Assembly (NCBI RefSeq): GCF_020379485.1 | Contig: NC_063448.1 | Span: forward strand, 45,021,218 to 45,085,217 | DNA: 64,000 bases | Direction: 5' to 3' | Origin: Brassica napus | Taxonomy: Eukaryota > Streptophyta > Magnoliopsida > Brassicales > Brassicaceae | Shown: piece after piece, positions 47,200 to 58,476 of the stretch | How positions within the stretch are numbered: position 1 is the stretch's first letter | Layout: each line of letters starts with the position of its first letter | Notes under the pieces: generated by a model | Told to the model about the DNA's origin: nothing | Databases searched by the model: none | The model's input: only the letters and a program-made list of their open reading frames with translations | Made by a program: the position numbers and the translations under genes

Positions 47200-47640
47200 A
47201 TAAAGGCATGCCTCAGGCAAAATAGGAGGGCCATAATCTATTGGCTTTCTTGAGCCGTTAAAAATGCGCCCAAACATCTCTTGAGATACATGTGTTTTCA
47301 GTACCTGAAATCGTACAATGAACAAAAAAGGTTAAAAAAATCATTATAAGCAATCATTGGTTCCGAGAAACGCTTAAAAGAAGAGACTGTCATAGTAAAT
47401 ACCTCAGTGTATTGAACGGTGCCAATTTCAGATGTTCTTTCAAAAACCTGAAACCAAAGAAAATTAATTATTGAGAACATCGAACCTGTATAGCCAAGTG
47501 CATTGGCGTAGTGTCGAATTCAATCTAGAATACCTGGACAACAGCTTTCTCGCCATCAACCTCCATGACCTGACCACGTCTCATAGATCCATCACCTAAG
47601 CGAATATTAACATTCTCCTGGTACTTTGGACCCTGCAGGT
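47200..47640 (-). pseudogene. Captured V-type ATPase subunit B fragment
   Basis: Three exon pieces are seen on the minus strand, in gene order: [15 protein letters not shown]...[17 protein letters not shown] (47531-47636), VFERTSEIGTVQYTEV (about 47402-47451), and VLKTHVSQEMFGRIFNGSR...YGPPILPEACLYISG (about 47200-47306). They are separated by introns with GT/AG edges. This is the N-terminal beta-barrel and start of the nucleotide-binding domain of vacuolar ATPase subunit B. A further minus-strand piece at about 48640-48775 (EGGTL...) may be its first exon, now separated by a 760-bp insertion. Confidence 0.8.
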
Positions 47641-48437
47641 AGAGCTGTCAAATGGTTCGTCCAGCGCCCAATTGGGCTTGCCCAGTTGGACCATGGGCAG
47701 TAATGGGTGATCTATAATGGACAATGGTCCAAACAAATGTCCAAGACCAATAGAGACAATGTCTAAATGGGCATGCCCATGGATACCCAATAGTATTTAT
47801 AACTATTAATTTATAATTTATAATTTAAACTTTAAAAATTACACTTTCTCTCAAAAATTACAAAACTACTTTTTCAACAAAACTACTTTTTTTCTCCGAG
47901 ACCGAAAAAATCACGATTTTCCGCCAAAACCGAGAAACTATGTTTTCCCGCCAAAACCGAGAAATCACCTTTTCCCACCAAAATCGTGAAATTATATTTT
48001 TTTTGCAAAACCAGAAAATCACATTTTCCCGCCAAAATCGAAAAAACAAGTTTTCCCGTCAAAATAAAAAAAATTACGTTTTCCCGCCAAAACCGTGAAA
48101 TCACGTTTTCCAGCAAAAAAAACCGAAAATCACGTTATTCCGCCGAAACCGAGATATCACATTTTCCCGCCAAAATCGATAATTTATAATTACCGCAAAA
48201 ACCGGAAAACCATGTTTTTTTGCCGAAACCGTGAAATCATGTTTTCCCCCAAAACCAAGAAATTATATTTTCAGCAAAAACCAGAAAAATCATGTTTTTC
48301 GCCAAAATCGTGAAATCATGTTTTCTTGTAAAGTTAAAAAATTACGTTTTCCCGAAACAAAATCGGAAATTACGTTTTTCCGCCAAAACCGAGAAATTAT
48401 AACATTCTCCTGGTACTTTGGACCCTGGAGGCTGCAG
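47641..48437. repeat. Minisatellite-bearing insertion inside the V-ATPase fragment
   Basis: About nineteen units of roughly 28 bp of the form TTTTCCCGCCAAAACCGAGA fill 47862-48398. The insertion is flanked by near-identical copies of ACATTCTCCTGGTACTTTGG, one in V-ATPase exon sequence at 47611 and one at 48401. The left part (47641-47860) has GTAGAGCTGTCAAATGG, probably a transposon end. The ORFs through the repeat are products of a unit length that often avoids stops. Confidence 0.75.
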
Positions 48438-49210
48438 GTACATATAAACATTTATATAGCAAAGATATAATAATCCAATATATCAATGGCAAAGATATAA
48501 TTTGATATAATTAGATAGATTTCCTTCCCTTTGGAAACCGTACTCGTTTTTTGATCAAATCATTGAAAGTATTGATGATATTAGGAGTTGTGAGAAGTTG
48601 AAGCAGTAGAAAGTGAATACACACAAAAGAGAAAAAAAGAACTAACCCCATCAAATTGACACAAAGCTGAATATTTAGCTCGATCGAGAGCTCCAACATC
48701 GGACCACCGTATGTGTTGTCTCTGATTGCCTTGTAAGTTAACTGATATGGCCGAAGAGTGCCACCTTCACACAATTGAAGAAGTCACACCTCCCATCTCT
48801 ATCTTAGTAAACTCCACTCTCTCTTTCTCTCTCTCTCTATGTTTCTATCTTTTACTCTGGTCTGTATATGTGATTCGTGTTGGTGGTGACGTTTCAGAGA
48901 AGAATACAAAACTGGTGATGATTATCGTGAGTTAAATATCAAGTAATGGGATGGCTGAATTGAAGTATCTTACTTAATTGAATGGAGAGGAGAGGCGTTA
49001 CGAAGGTGGTATCCCAGAGGTTGTGGAAGCGAGAGTTTCCTAGCCGAGGAAAAAAAATGGAAGTTCATATGGACTTTTGGTGGGCCAAGATTGGTTAGTT
49101 CTGGGCTACATAAATTAAACAGGTAAACTTCTGAAAATGCTAAACTCTGTTTGCGAAGAAAGAACCGTGTTATCGTCAGAATGAGAAAGTGACATGTGGC
49201 AAAAAATGCC
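48438..49210. other. Helitron interior with possible first V-ATPase B exon
   Basis: Minus strand 48640-48775 reads EGGTLRPYQLTYKAIRDN and GGPMLEL, a weak match to the start of V-ATPase subunit B. Otherwise no feature is recognised. Confidence 0.35.
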
Positions 49211-49250
49211 CCATGTGTGTGTGTGTGTGTGTGTGTGTGGGGGGGGGGGG
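49211..49250. repeat. GT microsatellite joined to a G-run
   Basis: About twelve GT units are followed directly by twelve G residues. Confidence 0.9.
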
Positions 49251-49789
49251 CTGTGGAGATAGACAACTCTCCTTTATTATTATACTAGGGGTATTCCGGC
49301 GCTACGCACCGGGTTCAGACGTTGTTTTCTTTTTTGAATTCAATTAGTTTTATTTTTCATTTGTTAGTTGTTAGTCCAATCAACATAGAATTATTAGTTC
49401 TTGACGATTAAGAATTGAGAGTCATGAATGGATTTTCTGAGTGCATGTTAGGAGATCTCAGGCCTGGAGTCCTTAACTTTCGAAAGTATGTGAATGCATT
49501 TTTGACTCCTGCTGGATGAAAATGTTAAAAGTTTTGGCAGGCAATGCATTTTATTGGTTTACGGTTCGTATGTATAGGGGATTTGTTTTTCTTTTCTTTT
49601 TTGAAGTTTATTGGTTTATCCTAAACGGAAAGTTGATAGTAGGAGTTAGTACATGAGGGAGTATTAATGAATTTCAAAAGTAGCAAACAACAAATTAACT
49701 TTTTAAAAATATTCATGATAGAAGAAATGTAAATTCAGATTTGTCTTTAAAAAGTAAAGTAAACAATGACATTTGTTTTATAAAAGGAA

Positions 49790-50118
49790 ACAGGAAACAA
49801 AGCATCTTCCTCAAAATCACCATCACCATAATGCAATTTGCAATGACTCTTTGCTTCCATATGCTTTCTTACAGCTTCTAAGCTGCTGAATGCATGGCAC
49901 AGCTCACTGCAGTAGAGACAAGGTAAGTGAGAAGCCCTTCTGGATTAGATACTCAACATCTGGAACAAAGAAACCATGGTGCTTATGCATGTGAACCATA
50001 CAGGTCTCCAAAGTCTTATGTTTCTTGTCACACATCAAACAACAGGTTGGATCCAGCTCATAAAGGGAAAATACAATTCGATCTGGTGTATGTAGGTTTG
50101 AAGTTAAATGATTTATAA
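49790..50118 (-). pseudogene. Captured REI1-like ribosome biogenesis factor fragment
   Basis: The minus strand encodes LDPTCCLMCDKKHKTLETC then MVHMHKHHGFFVPDVEYL, a C2H2 zinc finger block diagnostic of REI1/REIL cytoplasmic 60S maturation factors. After a frame change and loss of about ten codons it continues CSELCHAFSSLEAVRKHM and EAKSHCKLHYGDGD, the next zinc finger of the same protein. Both fingers keep their Cys/His residues, but the joined frame is broken. Confidence 0.82.
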
Positions 50119-51399
50119 AACACATGTGAGAGAGAGATGAAGCTTACGGTTAAAATTTTTGACCAAGTACCAATTCTAAGTAGGGATTTTGTTTCAATCT
50201 CATAGAAATAAACTTATTCTAACTTGATAGTATAGTTTGAAAATATGAAACAAATGATGAAAGTATAACTTAAGAGTAATTCATGCTTTCGGTTGTTGTG
50301 TATTTAAGGATCTATTTCTTTCTGATAAACACGAAACATAAATATTCATTTTGCTTTAAGCCATTTTCTTCCGAAGTTGCTCAATGAGTACTTCTTGCTC
50401 TTCCTGGATATATATTAGTACACCAAACTAATGGATGCCTATAGCCTCCTATGAATTGTTCTTAACACTTCTAACCACTGGTCATCATCTCCTGATCTTT
50501 CTCTTGTATCTTCTTGCTCATGTCTTTCTCTACGGCCGTGATCAAAGATGTGATATCTCTATTCTCTCATACCTTTCGCCCATTGGATCGCCTGTTCCAA
50601 AGAAAGTGCAATCTCAAGAACATGGAATACATTATATAAAAGAAATAACATGAGCTTTGCAGATAGAATTAGTACCCAAAATTTGATGCTGATTAAGATC
50701 TTCTTCTTTATATTTAGCTCTTTATAGTTAGCAATATTCCAAGCAAAAAAAACAAAACAAAGAAACTTACTGGTTCCGAGTAAGTGAAGCTTAAATGTGT
50801 TTGTTTGGTACTAAATAGGGAACAATATTCCTTACTAATGGAAAATGAGGTAATATTTTCAAAGAAATTTTCAGACTTTCACCAGTTTTGGAAGATGTTG
50901 GTGAGTATTTGTGGAGAATCAGAATCGTTGGTTGGTACTGGACTGGGGATGACGTTTGCTATAAATTGCATATTCACTTAGTTCTCACTATCAGTTGAAT
51001 ACATGGTATGAATGAAAATATGAATATATCACCATGCTATACTATACAGTAGAACAAACTTGTCTCTATATAATAGAGTGTAAATAATTTAGGGAGGGAT
51101 TAAAATCACCTCTGTTTGGAGTGCATGAATATTTTTGAGATCTCAATGGGGAGTTTGAAGCTGTCTTCATAAAATTGGAACAATTGCAGAGCCTGCAATA
51201 TTGACCAAAACATAAATTGCATATGTTCTTTCATGGGGAATTACTGCAAAAATATGAGAAGAATGGTAGGTAAGTTTTAACCTCGTGATGTGAAGCCGTA
51301 GTATGTAGGGTGTAGTCCATTAATCAAACCTGTATATCCGGTGATCAGATAAAGTTTGAGCTATTCTTGTCTATTGTTGTGTAAGAATTTGTGGTGGGG

Positions 51400-52760
51400 G
51401 AGTTAGACATGAGTCAGAACTGAGAGACAACATGAGTTCATACATTGTCGATGGAGAGTCAGAGCAAACTAAAGAGGCTTTGGTAGATTTTTTTGTCATT
51501 TTCAGACGACATGATTTCTCTTAATAGAGGCGAAAGAATGGCTTATCTTGCAACCCTTGCTCTTCTGATACTTCTCTTCAGTTTGGATTATGTTTTTACC
51601 TTCAAGAAGAAGAAGAACACCTCTGTTTTCTGGGGTATCAAGTTTCAAGTCACAAAAGAAGTGATATATTAGAAACTCCACAACAATAACCAACAGTGAT
51701 AGTATATGAACTCAACAGTCTCATTAAAATCAAAGCTCGATTATATTTTTCACATTCATACGAAACTCAGAAATTTAGAATCCTCAAACCCTCACCGAAT
51801 ATATCTATATCATACCCTCAGAATAATTAAAAACAACTCATCAAACTAACCTTCTGAAGCATTTTCAACTACACATCTACCAGTTAGCTCCAATGAAGGT
51901 ATCATAAAACTGGTTAGAAATAATGAGGGAAGATACATAATAGAGAGAGGGAGATAAATAGATGAAACCTGATTGATTAGGGGCGGTTAGTCAAATGTTT
52001 GGTATGAAACATTAGGCCTTTTTGTCAACCAACTGTATCTTAGAGAAGTAATCTAAGAAGCATAATGAAGGAGAAAAAAATCCATGATTGAACTGCATTA
52101 GATTAGGCGTATACATGGTCTAAGAAGCATATGATGTATGTTACACTCACAGCTTGAACGAATTCTTCTTCTTATCTTTATTTGCTGGTGAGCCAAACCC
52201 AAAATCCATTGGATCATCATCTGTTGAAGTATCCTTTTCCATGTCCTTGTCTGCAGGTAAAAATGGAATTTTACATATTATTAAAAAATCATCCCCTTTT
52301 ACAATGGGAATAACTTCGCAAGACTTCAGTCTATGTCAATAAAATCCACAACTGGTCAAAAATTGAGGAATAGAACAATGAGGATGATAATGAAGACTCA
52401 AAGATAGCAAGCATAATAATTGTAAAAACAAAAAAAAAAATTGGAATCAATAACCAGCTCTCAAACACTTGAGCCTTACTGAGCATTAGATCTTTTTTCC
52501 TCTGCTTTTGAAGAACTTTTTTAGCAGGTGGATACATTGCAAAAGCTGTTCAGTATTACTCTCGACAATTTACTTCAAATAAAATAACCCACTCACGGAA
52601 ATACCTACCTCTCATGTTATGATCAACAACACACGTGCGACCGCAATCATCTCTGTCCGCTACTTCATTGCGGCAAGCTAGCTTCATCACCAATACTACT
52701 TCCTCTCTACCCAAATTCATTTCATCTCCAGCCAATCCTCTGCCTCTGGGTTAGTCGCCA
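51400..52760 (-). pseudogene. Unidentified captured gene fragments
   Basis: Three minus-strand pieces look like exons. One is a start-like MATNPEAEDWLEMKFIW (about 52768-52700). One is FAMYPPAKKVLQKQRKKDLM (about 52545-52480). The last is an acidic C-terminus [17 protein letters not shown] followed by KKKNSFKL and stop (about 52250-52150). I do not recognise the family. They lie in order within the Helitron and share its strand, so capture from one host gene is likely. Confidence 0.45.
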
Positions 52761-53129
52761 TCGTAGTTAAAAATTCCTCTCAGATTATTCGGGATCGTAA
52801 AAACCGAATCCCTTAACCACTCATATAGCTTTTCTAAAAACAGTTTTATCTCTAAATCGATTACAAACTTAAAAGAGGAGAATATATAATTAATTAATGG
52901 AAGAAGTGGGTGATGCCTTTGATTTGTAACGGACGACGTTCAAGTTTCGCAGAGGCGAGAAAAATCAAAACGAAAGGGTTGGATACGCACAAGCCGATAA
53001 CAAAGAGTTTTCTTATGTTGCCACGTGCCAGCAAAACCCTTATGCAAACTGCTGAAGTGGAAGCCTGTGGAGAGAGTATATCCCAACTTTATTATTACTA
53101 GGGGGTCGACCCGTCCTACGGGCGGAATA

Positions 53130-55680
53130 TTCTTTATATGTGATTTATGGTATTTTTTTTGTGTGATTTTGGGAATTGTGTTTTAAATTTGTATTGGCAA
53201 GAGAAGTATATGATAATGATTTTTGTTTTCCAGAAAATTTGAAGTATGGAAAGATTATATGTGATAAGATATATTTAAAATTAAATAGCTGTTTCTATAT
53301 TAAAGAATTGTGGCGTTGATATGTTGTGAAGGCTTCAAATGGTCTTCATGTTGTTTCCTCTAACAAAAATTTGATCCAATATTCAGGTGATTTGTAATAT
53401 TTTGGGTTTAGAAGGATTGAGTTGTGAGTAATTTATGTTGAAATCATAATCTTTCGATATGGTATTCGAGTGGAAGTGGTGATTATTTAAAACTCCATTT
53501 CTTATTTAAAGTAGAATGTTATATTGAATGCGAAGAACGTAAAGTAAACCTAATCAAAATATAAAAAAACATTGAAAACAGAAAATGTGAAAACTTTAGT
53601 AGCGGTCGATAAGTGTAGACACTTGTTAGTCACCTTAAAACCAACTCCAAGAACTTTACCATTTTTTTATAGTAATAACAATCAATGCAACGATTTTCCA
53701 GATTATTGATATGGAGCTTTCTTGGTGGCATTATAAATATTATATTAGTTCTATAACACTTATTTTTTAATATAGAGATATTAGAAAAGCAATGTTTAGT
53801 CGACTCCATCATTTGTCAGCTTCAGACATGTCGGTTTGTCGTTCATGACGATCCATAAATTTCATACATTCCTCATGTTCTGCTATGCATAGTAAAATTA
53901 TGGCATAGATATACTTACCAAGATAGTTACCTCTACCATAGTCATTGTTTTCCATTATGAAAAAATGTTTAGCCTTGTAACGGCTTTGTTTTATTGTCAA
54001 AATTGTTTGTTTTTCCTAATATTAATTCTTGAATGGAAAAAAAGTCTGCATTAGTTTTTAATAAAATATTTAAAATGCCTAATTTATTATCAATTAAAAA
54101 CTTTCTCTATTTTCATTGCATTTTTATTATTTATATTATTATTTTACTTTGTCCTCAATATATGTTCAATTTTAACTTTTTAATAAGTAAAATTGTTTTA
54201 AAACTGTACTCAATTATGTTAAACACATAAAACATGAATTAATTTTATATGTTAGTTTTTTGAATTTGGCAACACTTATTGATTTTCTATTTCTTTAAAT
54301 TATTAAGTCATACAATGAGGAAATATGTTATTTACTATAATAAAAATTACTTAAAATAGGTAAGTAAAGGAAAACCTATACAAATTGTAACTATATATAT
54401 GCTTGTTTGAATTTTATATGTGATTATTTTTAAAATCAGATAAATCATGTTATTTGAATTCATAATTAGGTTTTGAAAATAAATGATAAAAAGTTTATTT
54501 TACATTGAATTTATTATAAAAGTTATATAAATTACTAATGTTGGGACTAATATTTTATTAATTTATAGAGTAATTAATTTATGAAAAGATTTATTTCTTA
54601 GATTTTTTATATTTTGGAATATATTTTGTATAAAATAAGAAAATAGTTGATTTTATTCTATACATATTATTTTTAAAAATTAAATTTGACTTTCATATTG
54701 CTTTTATACTATCTAGTATACAGAAAATATGTTTCATATGATTTAAATGAGAAAATAGTTGATTTTATTTGATACATATTATCTTATTATTTTATCGTTA
54801 TGTGATATTTTGAGTCCAACTTAGGACCGACGAAATTTATTAATTTATTATAAAAGTTCTATAAATTATTAATATTGGATCCAATTTGGTTCAGTTCTGA
54901 CTTTTTAAGTAATTTTGAATAATTCGTTTAAAAAAGTAGATAATTTGGATTTTTAGATTAAATATTTAATAATTCATGTTGTTCGGATAGAAACATCAAA
55001 TAAAAGAACAGATATTCAAATAATGGTTTATTATAGTGTTTAAGGATATTTTGTTATTTAAAACTAAATACTGTAAAGCTAATATTTTTTGATATAAAAG
55101 CTATATTTTAGATATTCCGGTATCTAATTTGTTTTTGTTACGGTTTTGGTTTAGTTTCAATTTGTTTGGTTATGAATATATGAACTTTTTGGCTATTAGT
55201 AACTTTTTGCTTTGGTCTGATTTAACATCGATTAAATTTTTAAGCTCACACAAAATAGACATGGACCACTTAGGTGTGTGGCATAAAGTGCAAATTTCCA
55301 ACGCATAGATGCTTTATTTTATTTTCTTTTTTACAAACAAATATAACTATCTTTAATTAAATTAAGTATTTGCATTTTCAAAACTAAACTTACTGAAATT
55401 TCAATTAAAAAATAATTTAGATGATCATGTTAAAAATAATTTTCATTCAAATTTTCGTAAAAATTGTCAAAGGTAATTCTGACCTACACAGTAAATAAGT
55501 ACTTCGTCAGATAAAAAGAAAACAAATGGTTAGTGATCTATTCACATCAATGAACTATAAGAAATTGATGTGTATCCGGTCCAATATTGAAATATGCTTT
55601 TATTGATAAATAAGTTGGAAACATGAAATTGAGACCAAACGATGTTTTGAAAAAGACAATGCAAATGAAGTTTCAGAAAA
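53130..55680. other. AT-rich non-coding Helitron interior
   Basis: No gene or repeat family recognised over about 2.5 kb; only short AT-rich chance ORFs. Confidence 0.5.
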
Positions 55681-55689
55681 TGCAGGAAA

Positions 55690-56345
55690 CTATATATGGG
55701 TAACTTATGCAGCTAAGCTTTCATCATAGTTGTTTGAGCAGCTGTTGTGGTTTCATTCAGCAGAGGCGTTGGGTTCACAGGGATTTCACCACTGCCTATA
55801 GCTATGTCAGTTTCTTTTAACTTCTGACCATTTGAGCAGATACAGGACACACATATAGCGCCACTGCGCCAGGCATAGAATTACCACTGGGGTGGTTATT
55901 TCCGTTATGTCAACACGCATTACAATATGTCACACTGCTAGAAGCATTGAGAGCGTATGCATTTAGGTAGGACACCGTAACAGACGCAATTTTCTTTACA
56001 CCACCATATTTAGTAGAACTTGTGGAGCAGCTAGCTCCAGACTCGCCCAAACCAGCGGTTGGTCAAGTCAACATCTCTTTATTTGCAAGTTCCAAAATAT
56101 ATAAACTTGAATCATCATGAATAGGCGACCTGCAAATTTAAGTGTATTCAGTATCATAATATTTCTACAGGAAAACATTACAAACAGAGATGGTAGAGAG
56201 ATGGTTTTGACCTCCAACAAACTTGGGACTAATTCTGGTGGCAACAATGATAGTAAGCTCAACACGTACCCTAAATAAGTTCTGGTGAAGTTGGCTGGCC
56301 TGAACATCGAAAGCACTGAGACGAACAGTTGTAGTCCTGAAAGAA
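55690..56345 (-). pseudogene. Helitron RPA-like (DUF223) fragment
   Basis: On the minus strand TTVRLSAFDVQASQLHQNLF then VELTIIVATRISPKFVGG resembles the central OB-fold of RPA70-like proteins carried by Brassicaceae Helitrons. After an intron-like gap, KKIASVTVSYLNAYALNASS and VTYCNAC resemble the beginning of the C-terminal zinc-ribbon region. The frame contains stops. This is the expected accessory gene of a plant Helitron in decay. Confidence 0.6.
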
Positions 56346-56464
56346 AAATTGGAGCACTTTAGGCTCTTGGTCTTAAAACCTCAGAAAAGTAAACATGAAA
56401 AATCATCATGTTGCTCTAATCTATTTATATAAAGAAATTTGAAATCAAAATGGAAGTGTACGAA

Positions 56465-57045
56465 CCTTTGTAAGGAAAAGTCTCTAGGCACGTTGCTGCA
56501 AAGTACCACCAACTTTCAGCCCCAGTGCCCCCAGCGCCTGAATGACACAGAAGACAAATAATTAGAGGAAAAATGCTTCAGGGATCATATAAACATGAAG
56601 TATGGTCATTACCTCCTTAAGGTTTTCAGGTCCCACATCTATCAATTACGAAGTTGAGTTAATGAGATGTGCCACTCTTTGTCAAGGTCTTGCAACGGCT
56701 CCGTTCGATGGAAAAAGGTGGAACGCAACCTTGACGTTGGAGATCAGAGTAAGTCTTCTTCAAGTTCTGGCCTCCATTTGGTGGTGAAACTCTTTTTGAA
56801 ATGTTTCTCAAAAGCCCTTCTACCCATGTAGACACTGTTTCCACGTATCTCGCATTCAAACTTCTACACGACACAACAACACCAAATTTGATTAGTCAAC
56901 ATAGTGGTTTTCACTGTCTACTTTAACATTGACGATGGTCTAAGAACTTCAAAAAACCTGGCCAAGTCCATGAAGCTTGTAGAGCCAGTATGGTATTGGC
57001 TTCCCGTCCTAACCCATTGGCAGCTTCAGTGGATTGTAAGCACCA
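56465..57045 (-). pseudogene. Captured SF3a60 (splicing factor 3a subunit 3) fragment
   Basis: The minus strand reads NPLKLPMG, a TAG in place of the usual Trp codon, then DGKPIPYWLYKLHGLGQ and an intron. The next exon FECEIRGNSVYMGRRAFEKH then FKK is the C2H2/matrin-type zinc finger of SF3a60. The block ALGALGLKVGGTLQQRA, a stop, then RLFLTK lies further on (about 56545-56470). In the normal protein this block lies N-terminal to the zinc finger, so the order here appears rearranged. The zinc-finger Cys is changed to Arg (CEIRG for CEICG). Several stops make it non-functional. Confidence 0.85.
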
Positions 57046-57609
57046 CCTTCCTCTTCATTACTTTCTACAGATCACTGTGTGGTGTAAAATAAATACCAAT
57101 AATTATCTTATCTAAAGGCCCGATTTGGAAATCAAGGGATATCGTAAAGAAAAGTATGCATCACCAAGCTTTAAATTAAATAGGATATACATAATCTGCA
57201 ATAAAACTCTTGGATGCAGACAATATGGTTTCTCTGAGATTTAAAACTTATAATTACACAGAATATAGAGGGTTGACCACAAAAATAGAATATAGAGAAA
57301 CAGAAAAACAAAAGAAGCAAAAGAAAACAAAGAGATGCAAGCAACTCTGTGTACAATCATCAAAATTATATTTATATGTGTTTGCTTAAACTATTCTGAG
57401 ATTTTAAATAGGTACTAATCTACATTTTTCACCAGCATTATCATCTGTGTAAATGTTTATCAAGAACATAACAGACATCATGAACAAAACTAAAATGTAT
57501 ATGTGAGTTGCTTATGTATCTCAATCTAGAAGACTATTCATGTACATAGATTTCGTATGGGTAATGAAAAAATCCAGTAAACTTCTGTAGTGTGCAGTTT
57601 TTATCATGT

Positions 57610-57790
57610 ACATAGATTTCCTATCTTACCTCTTCAGAAGAAGAAAGGCTATGGAATGAGAACAAACAGAGCCTTCGTGATTGTCAACTGTATCGATCAA
57701 AGCGCCCATTCTATAATCGAAGAGCTGGATGCCACCTCTGTGTAATTTGGAAAGACTCCATGGTCTTTTGGGGTGGAAGGTCAACTCTTT
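57610..57790 (-). pseudogene. Captured alpha-COP (coatomer) fragment
   Basis: The minus strand gives [20 protein letters not shown] then [16 protein letters not shown], a near match to the first WD40 repeat of the coatomer alpha subunit. A stop follows within the next dozen codons. No other coatomer exon is seen. Confidence 0.75.
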
Positions 57791-57999
57791 TTATCGAAAT
57801 ATTTCAGTGTTTTCCCAGTTTACAAAAGCTCTACACAAAAAAAAAAACAAATCAAAACAAATTGGTCAGTTCATAGAAAACCAAAAAAGCGCAGAAGCAA
57901 AATTATAAACAAAAGTATTTTAATGGACATCGAAGTTTTTAGTAAAAACAAATGGACATCGAAGTCTTTTTAAAAAAACTAAGAATCATGAGAAGAAAA

Positions 58000-58196
58000 A
58001 ATGATTCAACTGACAACATATAAGATTAGTTTACTGGAGAAAGCAATTAGTAGCAACAGATCAGATCAGAACCTTGAATCATTGTCGACTCTGATCAGGA
58101 AAAAGCTCAGGCGTCTCATTGCGCCGTAGAACAAAGAGGAGAGACGAAACAGCTTCTTCGCGTAATTAGAATCTTCGAATCTAGAACTCGCCATCG
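58000..58196 (-). pseudogene. Unrecognised captured first exon
   Basis: An ATG at about 58196 opens MASSRFEDSNYAKKLFRLSS then LFYGAMRRLSFFLIRVDND before a stop. It lies upstream (minus strand) of the alpha-COP piece but does not match the alpha-COP N-terminus. It is probably the 5' end of another captured gene. Confidence 0.35.
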
Positions 58197-58476
58197 ATTA
58201 ATATAGTGATGTGGAATGCATGATGAATTTGAAGAGTTTCTTATTTGTTAAAAAATAATTGAATGTAGAATTTACGATTGAACTGTAACGACAAATTAGG
58301 TCGGTTTCTTTGGTCGTCGGTAAGATGGTGAGAACGCGAAAGAGAAGTGCTTCGGGTGACGTGGAATTATTCATTAACATAGCTGTTTTCTAATTGGTTG
58401 ATTATTTGAGCTGACGTGGACACCCTCTCCATGGCTTATATTTAACTTTTAGTATTGTACATATAGATAGATAATT

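Larger units (their letters stand above)
42316..49284 (-). mobile_element. Composite Helitron carrying MAP65, MCM6 and V-ATPase B fragments
   Basis: The minus-strand 3' end is CTAG at 42316-42319 with a perfect hairpin CCGGCGC-TAT-GCGCCGG at 42327-42343. The probable 5' side ends at 49284, directly against the next Helitron's CTAG. Inside, all minus strand, are fragments of three unrelated host genes with exon-intron structure partly kept. Also inside are a smaller Helitron (44251-45478), a hAT MITE, a SINE-like element and a minisatellite insertion. The right-hand boundary is inferred. Confidence 0.6.
49285..53097 (-). mobile_element. Helitron carrying REI1-like and unidentified gene fragments
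   Basis: The minus-strand 3' end is CTAG at 49285-49288 with hairpin CCGGCGC-TAC-GCACCGG (one mismatch) at 49296-49312, almost the same end as at 42316. It reaches to 53097, where the next CTAG begins. Contents on the minus strand: a REI1-like zinc-finger fragment (49790-50118), a possible coiled-coil fragment (50330-50640, with IQEEQEVLIEQLRKKMA and KDMSKKIQEKDQEM), and pieces of an unrecognised gene (51400-52760). Confidence 0.65.
53098..58476 (-). mobile_element. Helitron carrying RPA-like, SF3a60 and alpha-COP fragments
   Basis: The minus-strand 3' end is CTAG at 53098-53101 with hairpin CCCGT-CCT-ACGGG at 53110-53122. The probable 5' end, read inversely, is TCTATCTATATGTAC (to about 58476), followed by the CCACGTCAGC and CCAATTAGAAA phrases common near Helitron 5' ends. 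Inside are an RPA-like fragment (Helitron's own) and pieces of two host genes, all minus strand. The 5' boundary is inferred. Confidence 0.6.

Noticed and set aside
47858..48470. Several ORFs of 60-80 codons as repeat proteins
   Set aside because: They arise from a ~28-bp minisatellite that by chance avoids stops in more than one frame and on both strands.
54033..54230. ORF of 65 codons with hydrophobic character
   Set aside because: It lies in AT-rich Helitron interior, and Ile/Phe/Leu-rich ORFs of this size are expected by chance.
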